A program made the translations under genes and the position numbers. Positions 10,561 through 23,450 of a stretch of DNA of 64,000 nucleotides are shown here, piece by piece (position 1 is the stretch's first letter; each line of letters begins with the position of its first letter). This DNA comes from Gnetum montanum. Lineage: Eukaryota; Streptophyta; Gnetopsida; Gnetales; Gnetaceae. The notes beneath the pieces were generated by a model. The model had not been told where the DNA came from, ran no database searches, and worked only from the letters and a program-made list of their open reading frames with translations. The stretch covers positions 195,001-259,000 of the forward strand of contig MNCI01027277.1 of the NCBI GenBank assembly GCA_015680685.1. The letters run 5' to 3'.

Positions 10561-11869
10561 TTTGCAAACACATAAAATAATTCCCCAATGGACAAGATAT
10601 TGTAATAATCATAGTAGAGATACTTGAATGCATATAAAAATGTAAATTATTCATAAGATAACAATTTATACTAACACTTAAGTGCATACTCAACATGCTA
10701 GACACTTAGACAAATTTTTGGTGTTCACACGCTGGACACTTAAGACAAATTTTCAGTGTTCACACACTGGACACTTAGACAAATTTTCAGCGTTCATATG
10801 CTTCCAACTTGACATGCTAGAAACTTAGAAGAAATTTATACTTAGTTTTCACATGCCCTCGTAAGCACGGGAACCTGGTTAGCGAGGGTCTATATCAATT
10901 TGATTAACCAAAGATGTTAGGCTCCCAAATTTACCAGGCCCTTTGTAATAGCTAGTTTACCATTTGTATCTAAAGAAATTAATACTAGGATCACCTAAAA
11001 ATATTTTATAAAATGCGTTAGGGAGGGGCTTGGTTCCCAAACTCACCTCACCTACAATGATCAAAAACTTTTCAGACGCTGAAAAATCAGCACTAGTCAT
11101 GATGAAGGGGAAAGTAAAAATAGAGCACCATGAGCTTGCATATGGCCATTGGCCATGTGCTAGTGGGATTCGTTGCTTTATAAGCAAACAAATTTTAAAA
11201 TAGTTGAACAAGCATCCATCCGTCATAATGTTCATGACTCATGACCCATGACAAGGACCCTGTTTTGTTTTTTCTTTTTTAGCAGAGATATGAGAAAAAG
11301 AGAAAAAACTAGCAATAAACACGCGTGAATGTGCGAGTCATGGTGGAACCTTTGATGCTCCCAAAGGCAGGAAAATCCATGCAAATGAAATGTTTTCCTC
11401 ACATGCCACATCCAAAACTTGATTTCTGTATGACCCATACTTGCCCCTTCTGCCTTTGGTTATCATAGTGTTTGTTTATTTATTTGTACTCCCTAGTTTT
11501 CTGTTATCCATCTCATGTCGATGCTGTCAATCTTAATTGCTTGCTTGCCACTCAACAATGAAATGAAATTTTTGGTATGTTTCAGAATAGGAGAAGATAC
11601 GTAAGATTTTAATGCAAAATGCATACATCACTAAAAAGGAAAGAACAATATGAGGCAAGGTAAGGCAACCATTTCAATGTATAAGTACATATCTAGAAAA
11701 AATTTCATTGGAAATTATGAAATACATACCCATTGCAAATTTACGACGCTTTTGTACAAGCTCCCGAATCTGACAAGAATAGTTTATGAAAATTTGTCTA
11801 GAACCGCGAATCTCTAGTGCATAGGGTGGTAGTGACTTACAATAAAATGAAACTAACTCATGTCGACAG

Positions 11870-13060
11870 AGTTTTACAATACTCACACTTGACAGCCCAA
11901 ACCAGAAAACTCATGCTACAATAGAAACGAGGGCAACAATTCATGCTCACACGGCAGACAAGACAAGAACAACTTAATATAAAATAAAAATAATTCATAA
12001 TAGTGTCGTAAGGCCCAAATAAAGTTATGCCCATCAACACTGATGCCCACATGTATTATTCACACCAAGGTATGCTCACACTGCTACTTAGGGGTATTTT
12101 GCTAGCCGCGTTGTGAGAGTAGGCTCTAGCATGTCTCATCCAAGTCGATGAATAGGAAGAAGCCCCTGTACACAACTATCATCATTGTAACCAGATGATG
12201 CTTGTGTGACCTTGATGTTTTGGGCTTATGTTTGGCACTAGAATCGTAACCTGAATAACATGATGAATGTATGATTAGAAGGATCAGACAGTTATTCAAG
12301 CGCATGTATGGCCATAGCTTGTACAAATTTTATCATCCAGTGAACAAAAGTGATTCACTCTGTGAGTATGAAGAAAAAAAATCATGCTGAGAATCAACAA
12401 CAATACCATTACTCATGCTGAATAACAATACCATTACTCACACTGAATAAGAGGCTTAACTCACGTTGGACATTCGAAACTCATGCTACATACTAAAATC
12501 AAACACGGTAAGGCCAAAATATTTCACTCACGCTATTAGGCCATAAACTCACGATGTTGTGGGAGGCCAAAGAATATTCACTCATGCTGTTAAGGAAGCC
12601 TGAGTCACTCACATAATGTACGTGAAGCCAGGCGTGCATGTTCATTTGCAATAGAAACTTTACTTTGAGTATGCAAAAACCAAACTATTCACACTAGGTT
12701 GTGAAAGCCCTGTACTTATGCCAACACCGAATGGGACCTGTATTCACGTTGACGATAATTTTACACTCATGCTAGAATAATCACTAACTGGCTCATAAAA
12801 TCACGTTGCCCATGGTTTTGTACTTACCCTCACACTGATTTTGGCCCCTTATTAACACAAATTTTGACTATATGAACTCATGCTGACATTGGGATAGGCA
12901 CTCACACTAATGCTTGGTCTTGTACTCATGCTAATGTTGATCCTGGAACCACATTCATGTTGATCTTTGAATCATGTACTCACACTGGATGAGACCTTGT
13001 ACATGCAATGAGGATAATTCCACCTATGAACTCACGCTAATTGAGCCTAGAAATACCCAC
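11870..13060. repeat. Dispersed ACTCAYGCT words in the E2 spacer
   Basis: The nonamer ACTCACGCT / ACTCATGCT / ACTCACACT recurs more than twenty times at irregular 20-60-bp spacing. Its core TCACGCT is also the arm of the LTR C palindrome (GGTCACGCTG...). No coding frame fits the repetition. Confidence 0.65.
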
Positions 13061-13984
13061 GATTTATGGGCCATACATGCACACCAGACATCCAAGGATA
13101 GGTATTCATGCTATTCTATTTCTCCCATGATCTCAGAAAATAGGCATTTAAAACCCTCATGTATAAGCAGTGGAACTGCAACTAAAACTAGAAACACAAA
13201 CCCTACAATTCATGGTAGGGAAAACAAAAAGCATTGCAGAAACCCTAGCCCTCCCCAAAATCACAAAAATAAAATACACCTAAAAAACATAGTTTGGAAA
13301 TTAACTACTCACATTAAGGGAATTAAATCATGCGGAAGACACCATTCACATGAAAACATTCATCCCAAAATAGGCCGTTTCTTACACACGTTGTAAATGC
13401 CCAGGGTACAAGGACGTTTACGTCATACACATAGAAACAACAACAGAAAACACCAAGGAAAAGATGAATAAAACATGAAACAAGAGCGTACCAGTGCATG
13501 GACCCTATCCATGAAGGGATCCTAGGCTGAGGAAGGAATTGAAGCATCTCCTCGCTTTCCTCCATGAATGCTAGCATTGCCTCCTTCTTTCCCTTGCTCT
13601 TGTCTTATTTGCCTTTACCCATTTTTCCCTAGACACTGTAGATCTGATCCCATATGCTGCAAATCTGGACACTATAGTTGTAGATCTGGCTTTGAATGAT
13701 GTAGACCTAGGTGTAGTAGTTAGTCATGCTCCCCTCCTAGACACTGTATGCTACCGTACACACTCTGATTCTTCCTGCTATATGCTGCCCACCTTGCTTA
13801 CATTGCCACTGTTGCCTGGTTTNAAGTAAAAACTTTAAAATAAAAAATAAAATAATATAAAAATTACAAAATAAAATAAAATATTTAATTTTAGTTACGT
13901 TGACCCCTTTTTCTTTTATGAATGCCCAAACCTTAAAAATAAATACATAAATATATATAATATAAAGTAAAAAAATTTCAAATT

Positions 13985-14125
13985 CTTGTACACACGCATG
14001 GCCTAGTATGGCCTTAAACTGCCACCCATGGCTTGGTATGGCCTTAAACTACCACCCCCAGCCCAGTACGGCCTTAAACTACCATACATCCAGGCATGAT
14101 GGTAAACTACCCTTGGTGTAACATT
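13985..14125 (+). repeat. E2 pre-pol repeat array
   Basis: Four units of 'cc-ggcctagtatggccttaaactgccac' type spaced 30-45 bp, just upstream of the pol start; the counterpart of the E4 array at 46885-47190. Confidence 0.75.
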
Positions 14126-14221
14126 GGTTACATTTTAAACATAAAATCAATTTCTTAAAAAAAAAAAGGAAAACTCACCCTTGCTGACATAGCTCCTTGT
14201 TTCATTGGCAAGAGCAAATAC

Positions 14222-17200
14222 ATGGATAGCAAGCAACTCTTCATACCGTTGTCTATCAATGGACCACATGGAGTGATTAAATGAGAAATCAATCTAGAGT
14301 CCATTGATTTAGACTCCCCAACATACGATACTTTAGTGGCATCAACCCAAGAAACACTAGATTGCTTTAAAGAAATGACAAAATCTCTAGACCTAGAAGC
14401 CGATAACATCACCGAAGATCCCCTAGCCAAAGTCCCCATAACTACATCAGATGGCGAGGTTAAAATTTTAAAACTAAGTACTCTGTTAAGTCCACAACTT
14501 GCCAGTGACATAATTCGAGTGCTAAAAGACAACATGAAAGTATTCGCTTGGTCTTACACTGACATGCCTAGGCTCGACCCGTGAATAGTCCAGCATAACA
14601 TTATACTTGATCCAAAACTAAGACCAGTAAAACAAAAAGTACGCAAGGTCAAGCCTGAAGTAGCATTGGCAGTTCACAATGATATCAGGAAGCTTTATCA
14701 AGAAGGTTTCATTTGAGCTGTGGACTATGCTGATTGGGTATCCAACATGGTTATAGTCCCAAAGAAAAATGGGAGCATTTTTCTATGTATTGACTTCTGT
14801 GACCTCAATGTTGCGACCATAAAAGATGACTTCCCGCTACCTAGCATCGATCAACTTGTTGATTCAACCACTAGGAATGCATTGTTATCCTTTATGGATG
14901 GATTTTTAGGATACAACTAGATTAGGATCAACCCTGAACATCAACTCAGGATAACCTTTATGACACCATGGGGTACATTTTGGTATACAATGATGCCATT
15001 CAGTCTTAGGAATGCCAGGGCTATGTATCAAGGAGCGATGACATTCATCTTTAGTGATTACATGTTCAACTCGCTCAATGACTATGTAGGTGAAATTACG
15101 GTCAAATCAAAATAAACTGAGCAACATGTACATGATCTAGACTTGGTACTGAAATGTTGTCTAAAAGACGAGCTTAGACTCAACTCGAAGAAATGTGTCT
15201 TTGGGGTCAAAACAGGAAAAATGCTTGGATTTCTCGTATCTGAGACAAGGATATGAGTAGATCTAGATAAGGTTAAGGAAATAACAAATTTGAAACCACC
15301 TAGCAACCTTATTGAACTTCACAGTCTACAAGGTAGATTACAGTTTATCATACGTTTAATTGAAAAAATTATGGACAAGTTGAGGCCTATGCAGCACTTA
15401 TTGCACAAGAATGTCCATTTTGAAAGGACTCCATAGTGCTAAGAAGCCTTTGAGAACATCAAAATGATGCTAGCTCAACTACCGACAGTTCATCCACCAT
15501 AGAACAGTACCTTGCAACATCTGAATCATCTATCGCGTCTATGCTTTGTCAGAAACGTAATGATGGAACTGAAATCCCTATTTATTACTTGAGCCATGCG
15601 TTAGTAGCCTATGAACAACATTACAATGATGTGGAAAGGTCATGCCTTGACCTTATCTTTTATTTAAAGAAGTGGCGACATTATCTCTTCCGTAACCAAG
15701 TTAATATCATCTGTAAAGACAACGTGCTCAGAGCTATCATGAACAACATATATGAATCAAGCAAGATAGCTAGATGGAAAGCGATGATTGCTAAGTTTGA
15801 CCTGCACTACATAGCTCAATCATTAGTTAAAGGTCAATCTATAGTCAATCAAATGATCGCATCACCGATGCAAGACCAAGCAACGATCAACCCAAAGTTT
15901 CCCGATGAGAACATAAACACAATAGACACAGTACCTGATAACTACGATGCAATCTTAAACTTTGATGGAGCATTGACCTCCTGAGGAGGAAGTGCTGTGG
16001 CTATCATCACATATCCCTCTGGGGAGATTTGATCCTTTGCTTATCATTTAAACTTTCCTTATACTAACAACGTGGTAGAGTACAAAGGTCTTCTTAGAGG
16101 TCTCATGGCAGCACTAACATTAGAAACCACATGGCTCGTGGTTAGAAGTAACTCATAGTTAGTCATCAATCAGGTCACAGACGTATATGCATGTAAAGCT
16201 TTACATTTACAACCATATTGTGATTTGACAAAACACTTGTTGAAACAATTTACAAACATATATGTGCAACATATTTCCAAAAATGACAATACCATCGTAG
16301 ATGCACTTACAACACTAGCCCTAAACATTCCACCTAACATGTTTCATGCATTGCCCAGTTCCATAACGAGTTTTGCCAAGCCCATAACTGATGCTCCCGA
16401 TGAACTACCCATAGTATCCGTTAGCACGATAGATGCCATGGAATGGTACGATGATATAAAGGAGTATCTTCTACATGGTGAACCACCTCAACATCTAACG
16501 AATGCTCAGAAGGACGGAGTGTGGAAACGCTCTCGACAATATGCACTAGTAGGGGACACATTATGTCATAGATCCTATGAAGGCATTTTTTTAGTGTGCA
16601 TTAGTAGCATCAATGGCCAAACCATCATAGAGTAGGTTCACGAAGGACTTTGCGGAGGGCACATAGCACCCAAGGCAATGGCAACCAAAATTAGATGTTT
16701 AGGCTACTATTGGCTGCACATGGAGTACGACTATTTCTCCAATGTCAAAACGTGCAGCATTTGTCAAAAACATGGTAATCTTATACATGTGCCACCTAAC
16801 AAGTTGCATATAGCTCAAATTAGATGGCCCTTCCAAAAATGGGGGTTAGACATCATAGGATCAATAACTCCCCCATATTCCATAGGACATAGCTTCATTA
16901 TTTTACAAAATGGGTAGAAGCTATTCCTCTTAGGAAGACCACATCAAAACAAGTATGCAACTTCATCCTTGAAAACATTGTGACTCATTTTGGCATTCTA
17001 ATGACCATAATTACTGATAATGGGCCACAATTTAGTAGTGTCGAAACCAAAACCTTTTGTGAGAGCCTAGGCATCAAACATTCATTTTCATCACCATACT
17101 ATCCTCAGAGCAACGGTCAAGCAGAATCCACAAATAAAATGGTCATCATGGTGCTCAATAAAATGCTTAATCAAAGAAAAAGAAGATGGCATGAACAACT

Positions 17201-17667
17201 AGTTTACTCATTATGGGCATATCGAATGATGCACAGAACATCCACAGGTAAAACACTATACAGTCTTGTTTATGGTTCACAAGGTGTTTTACCTTTGGAG
17301 TTGTAGGTACCTTCGTTGCAGATGACACTCTCCAAACTTCTCGATGAAAGTCAAAATAATGACTCTCTCATTGTTGACCTTGACTCAGTGGAGGAAGAAT
17401 GAACACGCACAATGGATCAAATTGAGTGGTACCAGAAGCAACAACGACGGCAACATCAACATGACATTCACAAAGTGCCCGATCAAGGAAGGTGACCTTG
17501 TCCTTAAGGTGGTCCGTGAACACTCAGACAAATTCTTGGGCAACTGGGAAAGGCCTTACTTGGTCACCAAAGCATATGAAAATGGAGTATTCAAACTAGC
17601 TGATATGGATGGTAACAAGCTTGCGCATCCAAAAAATCACATGTACCTCAAGCCATTTTACGTTTGA
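14222..17667 (+). pseudogene. E2: Tat-type pol
   Basis: RT, RNase H, archaeal-type RNase H and integrase. ATG 14222 precedes the N-terminal block shared with E4/E5 (INGPHG, then LESID). Many stops. Frame breaks near 15505 (deletion), 16905 (about 16 bp missing in the integrase core compared with E1) and 17475. The RT catalytic YVDD is YVGE (15083-15094), so both Asp are lost. Integrase keeps GLDIIG, TDNGPQF and GQAESTNK, and the zinc finger keeps CSIC. The C-terminal end IKEGDLVLK...LKPFYV matches E1 and E5. Clearly dead. Confidence 0.93.
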
Positions 17668-17689
17668 ACAAAACCTAAGGTATGCATTT

Positions 17690-18150
17690 GTCCTTGCATC
17701 AGGATGATAAACTGATACCATAGATTCGTCCTGGCATCAGGACAATAAATTGATACCACAAATTCGTCCTAGCATCATGATGATAAACTGATACCATAGA
17801 TTTTTCCTGGCATCATGACGATAAATTGATACCACAGATTCATCTTGGCATCATGACGATAAGCTACTACCATAGATTTGTCCTAGAATCATGATAATAA
17901 ACTGATACCACAGAGCGGTCCTGGCGTCATGACCTAAAACTAATACCACAGATTGTCCAGAATGACAGTAAACTACCACACTCTCATCTGACAGAGTCCA
18001 CTAAGACTATAAACTAGCTTGCCTCTCCATAGTCCGCCACAACTATAAACTAGCATTGCACTATCCACTACGACGCTAAACTGACAGCATCCAATGGGTT
18101 ATGATGTAAAACTAATCCACAACAAGTTGTCAAGACTATAAACTGGAAAA
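17690..18150 (+). repeat. E2 post-pol repeat array
   Basis: About ten or more units of 'cctggcatcatgatgataaactgatacca' (45-bp spacing), grading into 'ccactaagactataaactagc' near 18000. Same family as the E1, E4 and E5 arrays. Confidence 0.85.
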
Positions 18151-19216
18151 TTCTTCATTGGCCTAATAATCTATTACTATAATCAAATGGCATGTCTTCA
18201 TCAACCTGCTCCATGAATTTATCACATAGACTCTGACAACATTGCTACTGCTCAATTTTTTTTGCCTACGATTGCACGCGGTGTCTCCATTACAATCGGT
18301 TGCATGCATGTTTAAAGTGTTGAGCTAACTCATTCACTCATGGTTTTCTTGTCTTCTTGGAGTTGTGCTTGTAGGATGATGCCCTGAGGTGTTCGTACAT
18401 GGATGCACTTCATCACGGTGATGAGGTACCACATTGTTCCTCATGCATGTAACTAGGTTAATCAAACCATTCACAAGTACATTCCCAGTTCCCCAAACAT
18501 CCCTTATTCCCTAACATGTTCTCTCTACCCTGTTTAGTTACATTTCCCAGATACATCCCAGTCACCCCAAAACTCTGAACACATGATTACACACTGTAAC
18601 TTTCTAGGAAGTTGCAATACACAACGCAACACATGAAACAGATACAAGCACACAAGCACGAGTATAACATTGAAAGAGAGATCTATTAGAAAAAAAAAGG
18701 AAAAAGAAAAAAAATCAAAGAGAAAAATCCATCACAAGACCCTTGGCACTTCCCATACAAGCCCCAGGCGAGAAGGTACTTGTCTTGGAAGAAAACACTC
18801 ATGTCTCAAACAATGATGTTGCATCCCACCACGTGGCTTTGGCTATTGGACAATAAGTTCCCTTTAACACTCAGCGAGGGTCCTGTTCCTCCAAAGAATG
18901 CACCACCTCATTGTGTGGCTTTGGTTCTGACAATGATTTCTCTTAAACAAGACACAAGATTCTCGTTCCTCCAAAGGACGCACATTCCATACCTTGGTCC
19001 CAAGTTCGCTAGATACTGGCTATTGACAAGGACCAACATGATGTGTTCACACAAGAGCATTCCTCTTCCCATAGTTAAACAAAATCATCCCTTCATCAAT
19101 CCTCGATCTCATAGTTACAAACCTTCTTCCTATACATCTCGAAACCTCATTTCTTGATCCCATGTACTTCTGAACATGGTGCGATGACATCTGACCAAGT
19201 GCTAAAGAACAATGCT
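18151..19216 (+). other. E2 3' untranslated region
   Basis: No recognised protein. Contains a candidate splice acceptor (pyrimidine tract ending GCTTGTAG, AG 18373-18374) matching those in E1, E4 and E5, and two tandem copies of an 80-85-bp unit around 18825-18990 (gtggctttggct...gttcctccaaag). An open frame at 18780-19157 crosses these repeats and is probably chance. Confidence 0.55.
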
Positions 19217-19232
19217 TGATACCTAGTTGCTC

Positions 19233-19314
19233 GTGGTGTTTTGTACTTCTTTGTCGATGCCTCTCGGATAGATTCCTCCAAGCATCAACAAAGAGGGACC
19301 AATGAAAACACCAC
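19233..19314. promoter_or_regulatory. Conserved nested inverted repeat in U3 (LTR C copy)
   Basis: Outer arms GTGGTGTTTT (19233-19242) and AAAACACCAC (19305-19314) pair perfectly; inner arms CTTTGTCGATGC (19249-19260) and GCATCAACAAAG (19282-19293) pair at 11 of 12. Compared with LTR A, base pairs C-G have become T-A on both sides of the stem. Confidence 0.8.
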
Positions 19315-19539
19315 AAAAATTTTGGCCTAGCACTTTCAAACAAGATTCAAGCTAAGTCATGTAGCTACCCAAGCATGAATACAACATGACCGAACTTGGA
19401 GGCCTCCAAAATAGCCCCTAATGGTTAATGATTCAATAGGTAGGATCTCCTCGGGGCCCACAGACGATTGCACCAACTTCCTACATCTAGAATCAAAAGT
19501 TTTGAGCTCAAAATGCTTGGTTTTGGCTAAGTACACTTT

Positions 19540-20620
19540 GGTCACGCTGTGGCTTACACTGCATAGCGTAAGGATCAGCGTAACCAACTTTTGGAGCCCC
19601 AAAACTAAGTTTAAATAGGCCAAAATTGAGCACAAAGACCCCCCATGACCTTCACCAAGGCCCCCAACAACTCTTGGCCTCTAGAAAATCAAAATTTGGG
19701 CCTTAAATGAGGTATTTTCAGTTGCTTATGTTGGAGATACATTTTCATACGTTGCACAACGCATGAACAGCATGACCAAGCTGAAACAACCTAATTCAGG
19801 TGTCTCAAGGCAAAATTTTGACATGGATATGACTCTCAGGGGCTAGGCAGTAGTTTTGTATGATCAGAAGCTCTAGAAAATCAACATTTTGGCCTCAAAT
19901 ATGACACTTTCAGTTGTTCACCTTGGGGTCACATTTTAATCACATCGCAAAGTGTGACCACAGCGTGACTAGCCAAAAATAGCTAAAACCAAGCAGTTTC
20001 TGGTAAGTTTTCATCATGGACTACATCCTAGAGGATAGGAAATAGGCCTACTTACTCACAAGCCCCTGAAAATCCAAATTTAGTCTTCAAATAATGCATT
20101 TTTAATTATTCACATTGAGGTCACGTTGCACAGCGTGACCATAGCATGACCAAACAAAAATAGGGTAAAAAAGTAGTTTCAGGGAGCATTTTCAATATTT
20201 TGGGAAAACCCCAAGGACCAGTAGCACTCGTACATGTTTGCAGGATTTAAAAATTTATGATTTTGGCTTTAAACATGCCATTTAATCATGGTCACATTGG
20301 GGCCACACTTTGGTCACATTGCACAGCGTGACCAAATTAAACAGGCCTAAAACAGAAATAAAACGGAGTCAAAATCAACACCCAGACCACCTTGGAGAAT
20401 ATGCATTTGTCAAGCATCAAAAAAGGGGATCAACATCCAAAAATCAGCTCAAAATAGAGCATGAACACTTGGTCATGCTAGGATCACACTTTGGTCACGC
20501 TGCACAGTGTGACCAACCAAAACAGAGCAAAAAAAGCCTCCGAATGAGCTCAAATTTGACAAGCAGAGCCCTCTGGACCTCAGGCATCTAGATTCACTCT
20601 TGGAAAAGGCTTTAGAGATT
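19540..20620. repeat. ~185-bp tandem modules with GGTCACGCTG palindromes (LTR C)
   Basis: Five or six diverged modules (internal marker 'ttggcct' near 19698, 19892, 20075, 20262). Each contains a GTCACGCTG-CA-CAGCGTGAC inverted repeat; the best is TTGGTCACGCTG (20491-20502) against CAGTGTGACCAA (20505-20516). Confidence 0.8.
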
Positions 20621-20979
20621 GAAAATGGGCTCCAAATTCATCATTTTAATTTCATGCACTGGATGATCACACACCGGATACTTGACGCTGACACCAAGAT
20701 GCTAGGACATGCCACACCATAGTTTCAGAAGGCCAGAGAAAAAATTCTTTGTTGGAACAAAGCATTATTTTTTGTCAATTTTCTTTTTTTATTCTTTGAG
20801 CATGCCAAGCTCTTATGCTATGGATTGCACATGCCAGCATAAGACTTGGTCATGCTAGATGCTGTAAATTATAACATTTTGTGCATCCGGTCAATGCACA
20901 TACCTGTAACCTGATCCAAATTTTTCTCACCCCGAAGCCACTGATCTTCTCACAGATCGAAATCTCACACCCAAAACCC

Positions 20980-20986
20980 TATAAAT
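20980..20986 (+). promoter_or_regulatory. TATA-like box, LTR C
   Basis: ccctTATAAATctcc-type context about 570 bp before the LTR end, the same relative place as in LTR B. Confidence 0.5.
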
Positions 20987-21549
20987 CTCCTATTTTTAAA
21001 CTAGATTAGGGTTGGAAAAATTGGAATCTCACATACTTAGGAAATCTGGGCATTAATATCATACACTGGGCTTCATACAAACTTAGGTGCTGTACACCTA
21101 CAATCCAAAACCTGCATCTTCACATCATCCATTCTCATCCATTGGGGCTAAACATCCACCTTGCAACCACTTCGCAACTGTGTTCTGACTAGTGCACATT
21201 CTAATTGTTTATCAATACAAAAAATTTGCATTATTGCCCAGATTCTTATAGTTTACATTATTGTTCTTGTTCTCATTTTTTCTATTTTCATTATTTATCA
21301 TTTAAATAGTTTACATTCATTTTCATTCATTTACATTCAGTTTTGCATTTGTCTACGTATAACCCAACGCATCGCAATTGTGTACGTTCGGGGAAGTCAT
21401 CGTTTGATCCCCGTGCAGACCATTCAAGGCACTCTACCTCTGTTGATTTCCAGCTTTCCCTTAGGCAAAGGAAGGATCTTACTATTTCATCCGTAGATCT
21501 CTCAGTGTCTGTTCATTCCAGCCTCTCATCGACAATTTCAGACAGTACA

Positions 21550-22576
21550 CACTCTTGTGTCTTAGGGGATGGATTGGTCTTAGAATGATGATGCGAAGTC
21601 ACTGAATGTGGTTGATTTTTGTCTAGAAAAAGGATGGATCCTATCAAGTCATTCAACTGCAAATCCACAAGGGGCTTCATGTGACCTTAACTAGGAATTG
21701 TATTCCACTCTCTCTCTCATTCATCCATGCTTTCCATGTCTCACCTCATTGCCAATTTCATGTTTTGGTTCGATGTCTTGGTTTGATGCGATGGAATTCT
21801 TAGTTAGTTTCTTTTGGATTTTTGTACTTAACCTTTTGTAACAATTAATCATCCACAGATCCCATGACCTCTTTGTTTTGAAGTTATGCAATGGCATAAA
21901 AGGCTTGTGCTAGCTTTGGGGAGGACCCACTTGCATATCTTTTGGTTGGGTTAATTAAGTTCTTTGTCCTTAGACACTCTTACAATCAAATTTTTTTGTT
22001 TACCCCATCAATGACATCCAATTATGTACATCTTCATAACAATTTTTAGTGAGATTTCCTTTTATTGTTTTGAATTCTTATATCATCTTCAAATATTTCC
22101 TTGAATTGAACTTTTTCAAATTTAATGGACTACTTAATTTAATTGATCCTATCTATTAGCCTTCCTACTAACACTACTCAAGGATCCAATCAACCATAAT
22201 CATGACCTGCCTTAGTGTAACCATTGACAAGATAAGGTATTTAATACTTATGTGTTACACATTGCATACTAATTAATGATTTTGTTATGATTGTAGTGGG
22301 AAGCATGGACTAGGAGTAGGATTATCTTCACCAAGGATGATGTAGTAGGACCATACAATGAGAACCATTCGTGATTGTAGGAACTCTTCTCTCTCATTGT
22401 TTAGTTGCCAAGAGGTGTTGGATGTTAATGTTATCTAGGATTTTCACTTTCCTTATCATGAATATCCCATTTTATAAAAAAAATTGTAATTTCATACACT
22501 TAGGCACTTAGAGTCTATTTGTTTTATCTGAGTCAATTTGTAATGTCAGTCAATAATCCCATACCTATCCAATATG
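21550..22576. other. Unassigned AT-rich spacer
   Basis: Follows the end of LTR C. No long ORF, no recognised repeat, no primer-binding site next to the LTR end. Probably older, decayed element sequence. Confidence 0.4.
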
Positions 22577-23450
22577 TGTTGTAAAGAACTTGTTCCTCCT
22601 CTTCTTCGCTCAAGGACTAGTTTTCATTTAGTCATGGAGGTATGATGAACACACCTATGTCATCTATCATGAAATTGCATACGCAACATCAAGGTATATA
22701 CTCCAAGTCTATAAATAGCATGCCTAGGCTCCAATCTTTGCATAGTTTTGAAGTTAGTTTTCAGCTAGAGTAGTGAAGCTCTTATAGTTTATTTTCCTCA
22801 GAGTTAGAATATTTTTCTGAGTGTCCATAGAAAGAGTCTAAGTGTCTACCATTCTTTGTTCAAACATTGATGTACCTAAGCATAGTAGTGTAATGAGAAT
22901 AAAATGAACTCTTTCAACAATCCTTGCAACACTGAGAATAGATTACTATTTCTTTTAATGCATGTTATTTTCATGCTTTCTACTTAAATACATCTAAATT
23001 AATTAATTTATTTTTAGTAGTTAATGAACATAGGTATGACCACTTCAAGAATTCATATAATACTTAGTAACCTAGCAACACTTAACATTTGGTAGCCCAG
23101 TAGTGTTATATGTGTTTAGGATGTGTGCAAGAAAGTGGGGCGATTACTTGTGTTAGGCTAGATAGGTAGTAAACAAATTAAATTTTAAGTTAATATACTC
23201 TTCATTCTTGTTGTAGGCACTTACATCTATAAAACATAAAATGATAAAAAATCATATACCTCAATTACACTTAAACCATACCCTCGAGCCTCACAAGTAT
23301 AGTTGGGAAGATAACGAATGTTCTCAATGCCCATTTCATTTCCTAGAAGAGCTAGTGCATTAGATAAGTATAGGTCCATGGAATTTGACTGGATCGTGTG
23401 TAACACCTTAGTGATTCATATTGTTGGGCATAGGGGCACCTCACCACTCA
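22577..23450 (+). repeat. LTR F copy 1 (Athila-like)
   Basis: Direct repeat of 26681-27557 (874 versus 877 bp): shared TATAAATA context, 'ttgaagttag/tgaagttcttgtagttta', 'ggtaacctagtagtgttgtatg', 'aaaatcatgtacctcaattacactta' and the closing 'cacctctca'. Starts TGTTG, ends TCA. No PBS follows, so it could be a solo LTR or a fragment. Diverged by well over 20% from copy 2. Confidence 0.7.

Larger units (their letters stand above)
10208..13577 (-). pseudogene. E2 spacer: candidate antisense multi-exon gene (different from E4/E5)
   Basis: On the minus strand, exon-like stretches with splice-like edges: about 13495-13577 (start MLAFMEESEEMLQFL), 11726-11848 (LEIRGSRQIFINYSCQIREL, followed by GTATGT), about 10990-11105 (FLIIVGEVSLGTKPLPNAF) and 10208-10300 (GHDDDDGGPNGVGLDDADEF, acidic C-terminal tail with stop at 10208). 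The last has a clean TTTTTCGAAG acceptor at 10301-10302. An acidic tail at the same end also occurs in the E4 antisense gene, but I find no other clear homology. No function recognised; exon limits are guesses. N at 13823 lies just outside. Confidence 0.35.
19217..21549 (+). repeat. LTR C (3' LTR of E2)
   Basis: About 2.33 kb, starting TGATACC and ending CAGTACA. The final 170 bp (aagtcatcgtttgatccccgtg...) aligns with the ends of LTRs A and B. It carries the nested hairpin at its start, a 185-bp palindrome-bearing array and TATAAAT at 20980. Termini inferred by comparison with LTR B; no second copy in the window. Confidence 0.7.

Noticed and set aside
18780-19157. ORF of 125 codons after the E2 repeat array
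   Set aside because: Crosses two 80-85-bp direct repeats, low-complexity composition, no counterpart in E1, E4 or E5.
20110-20340. Host transcription-factor sites in the GTCACGCTG palindromes
   Set aside because: The motif tracks the LTR family and its tandem modules; no evidence ties it to a known host factor.
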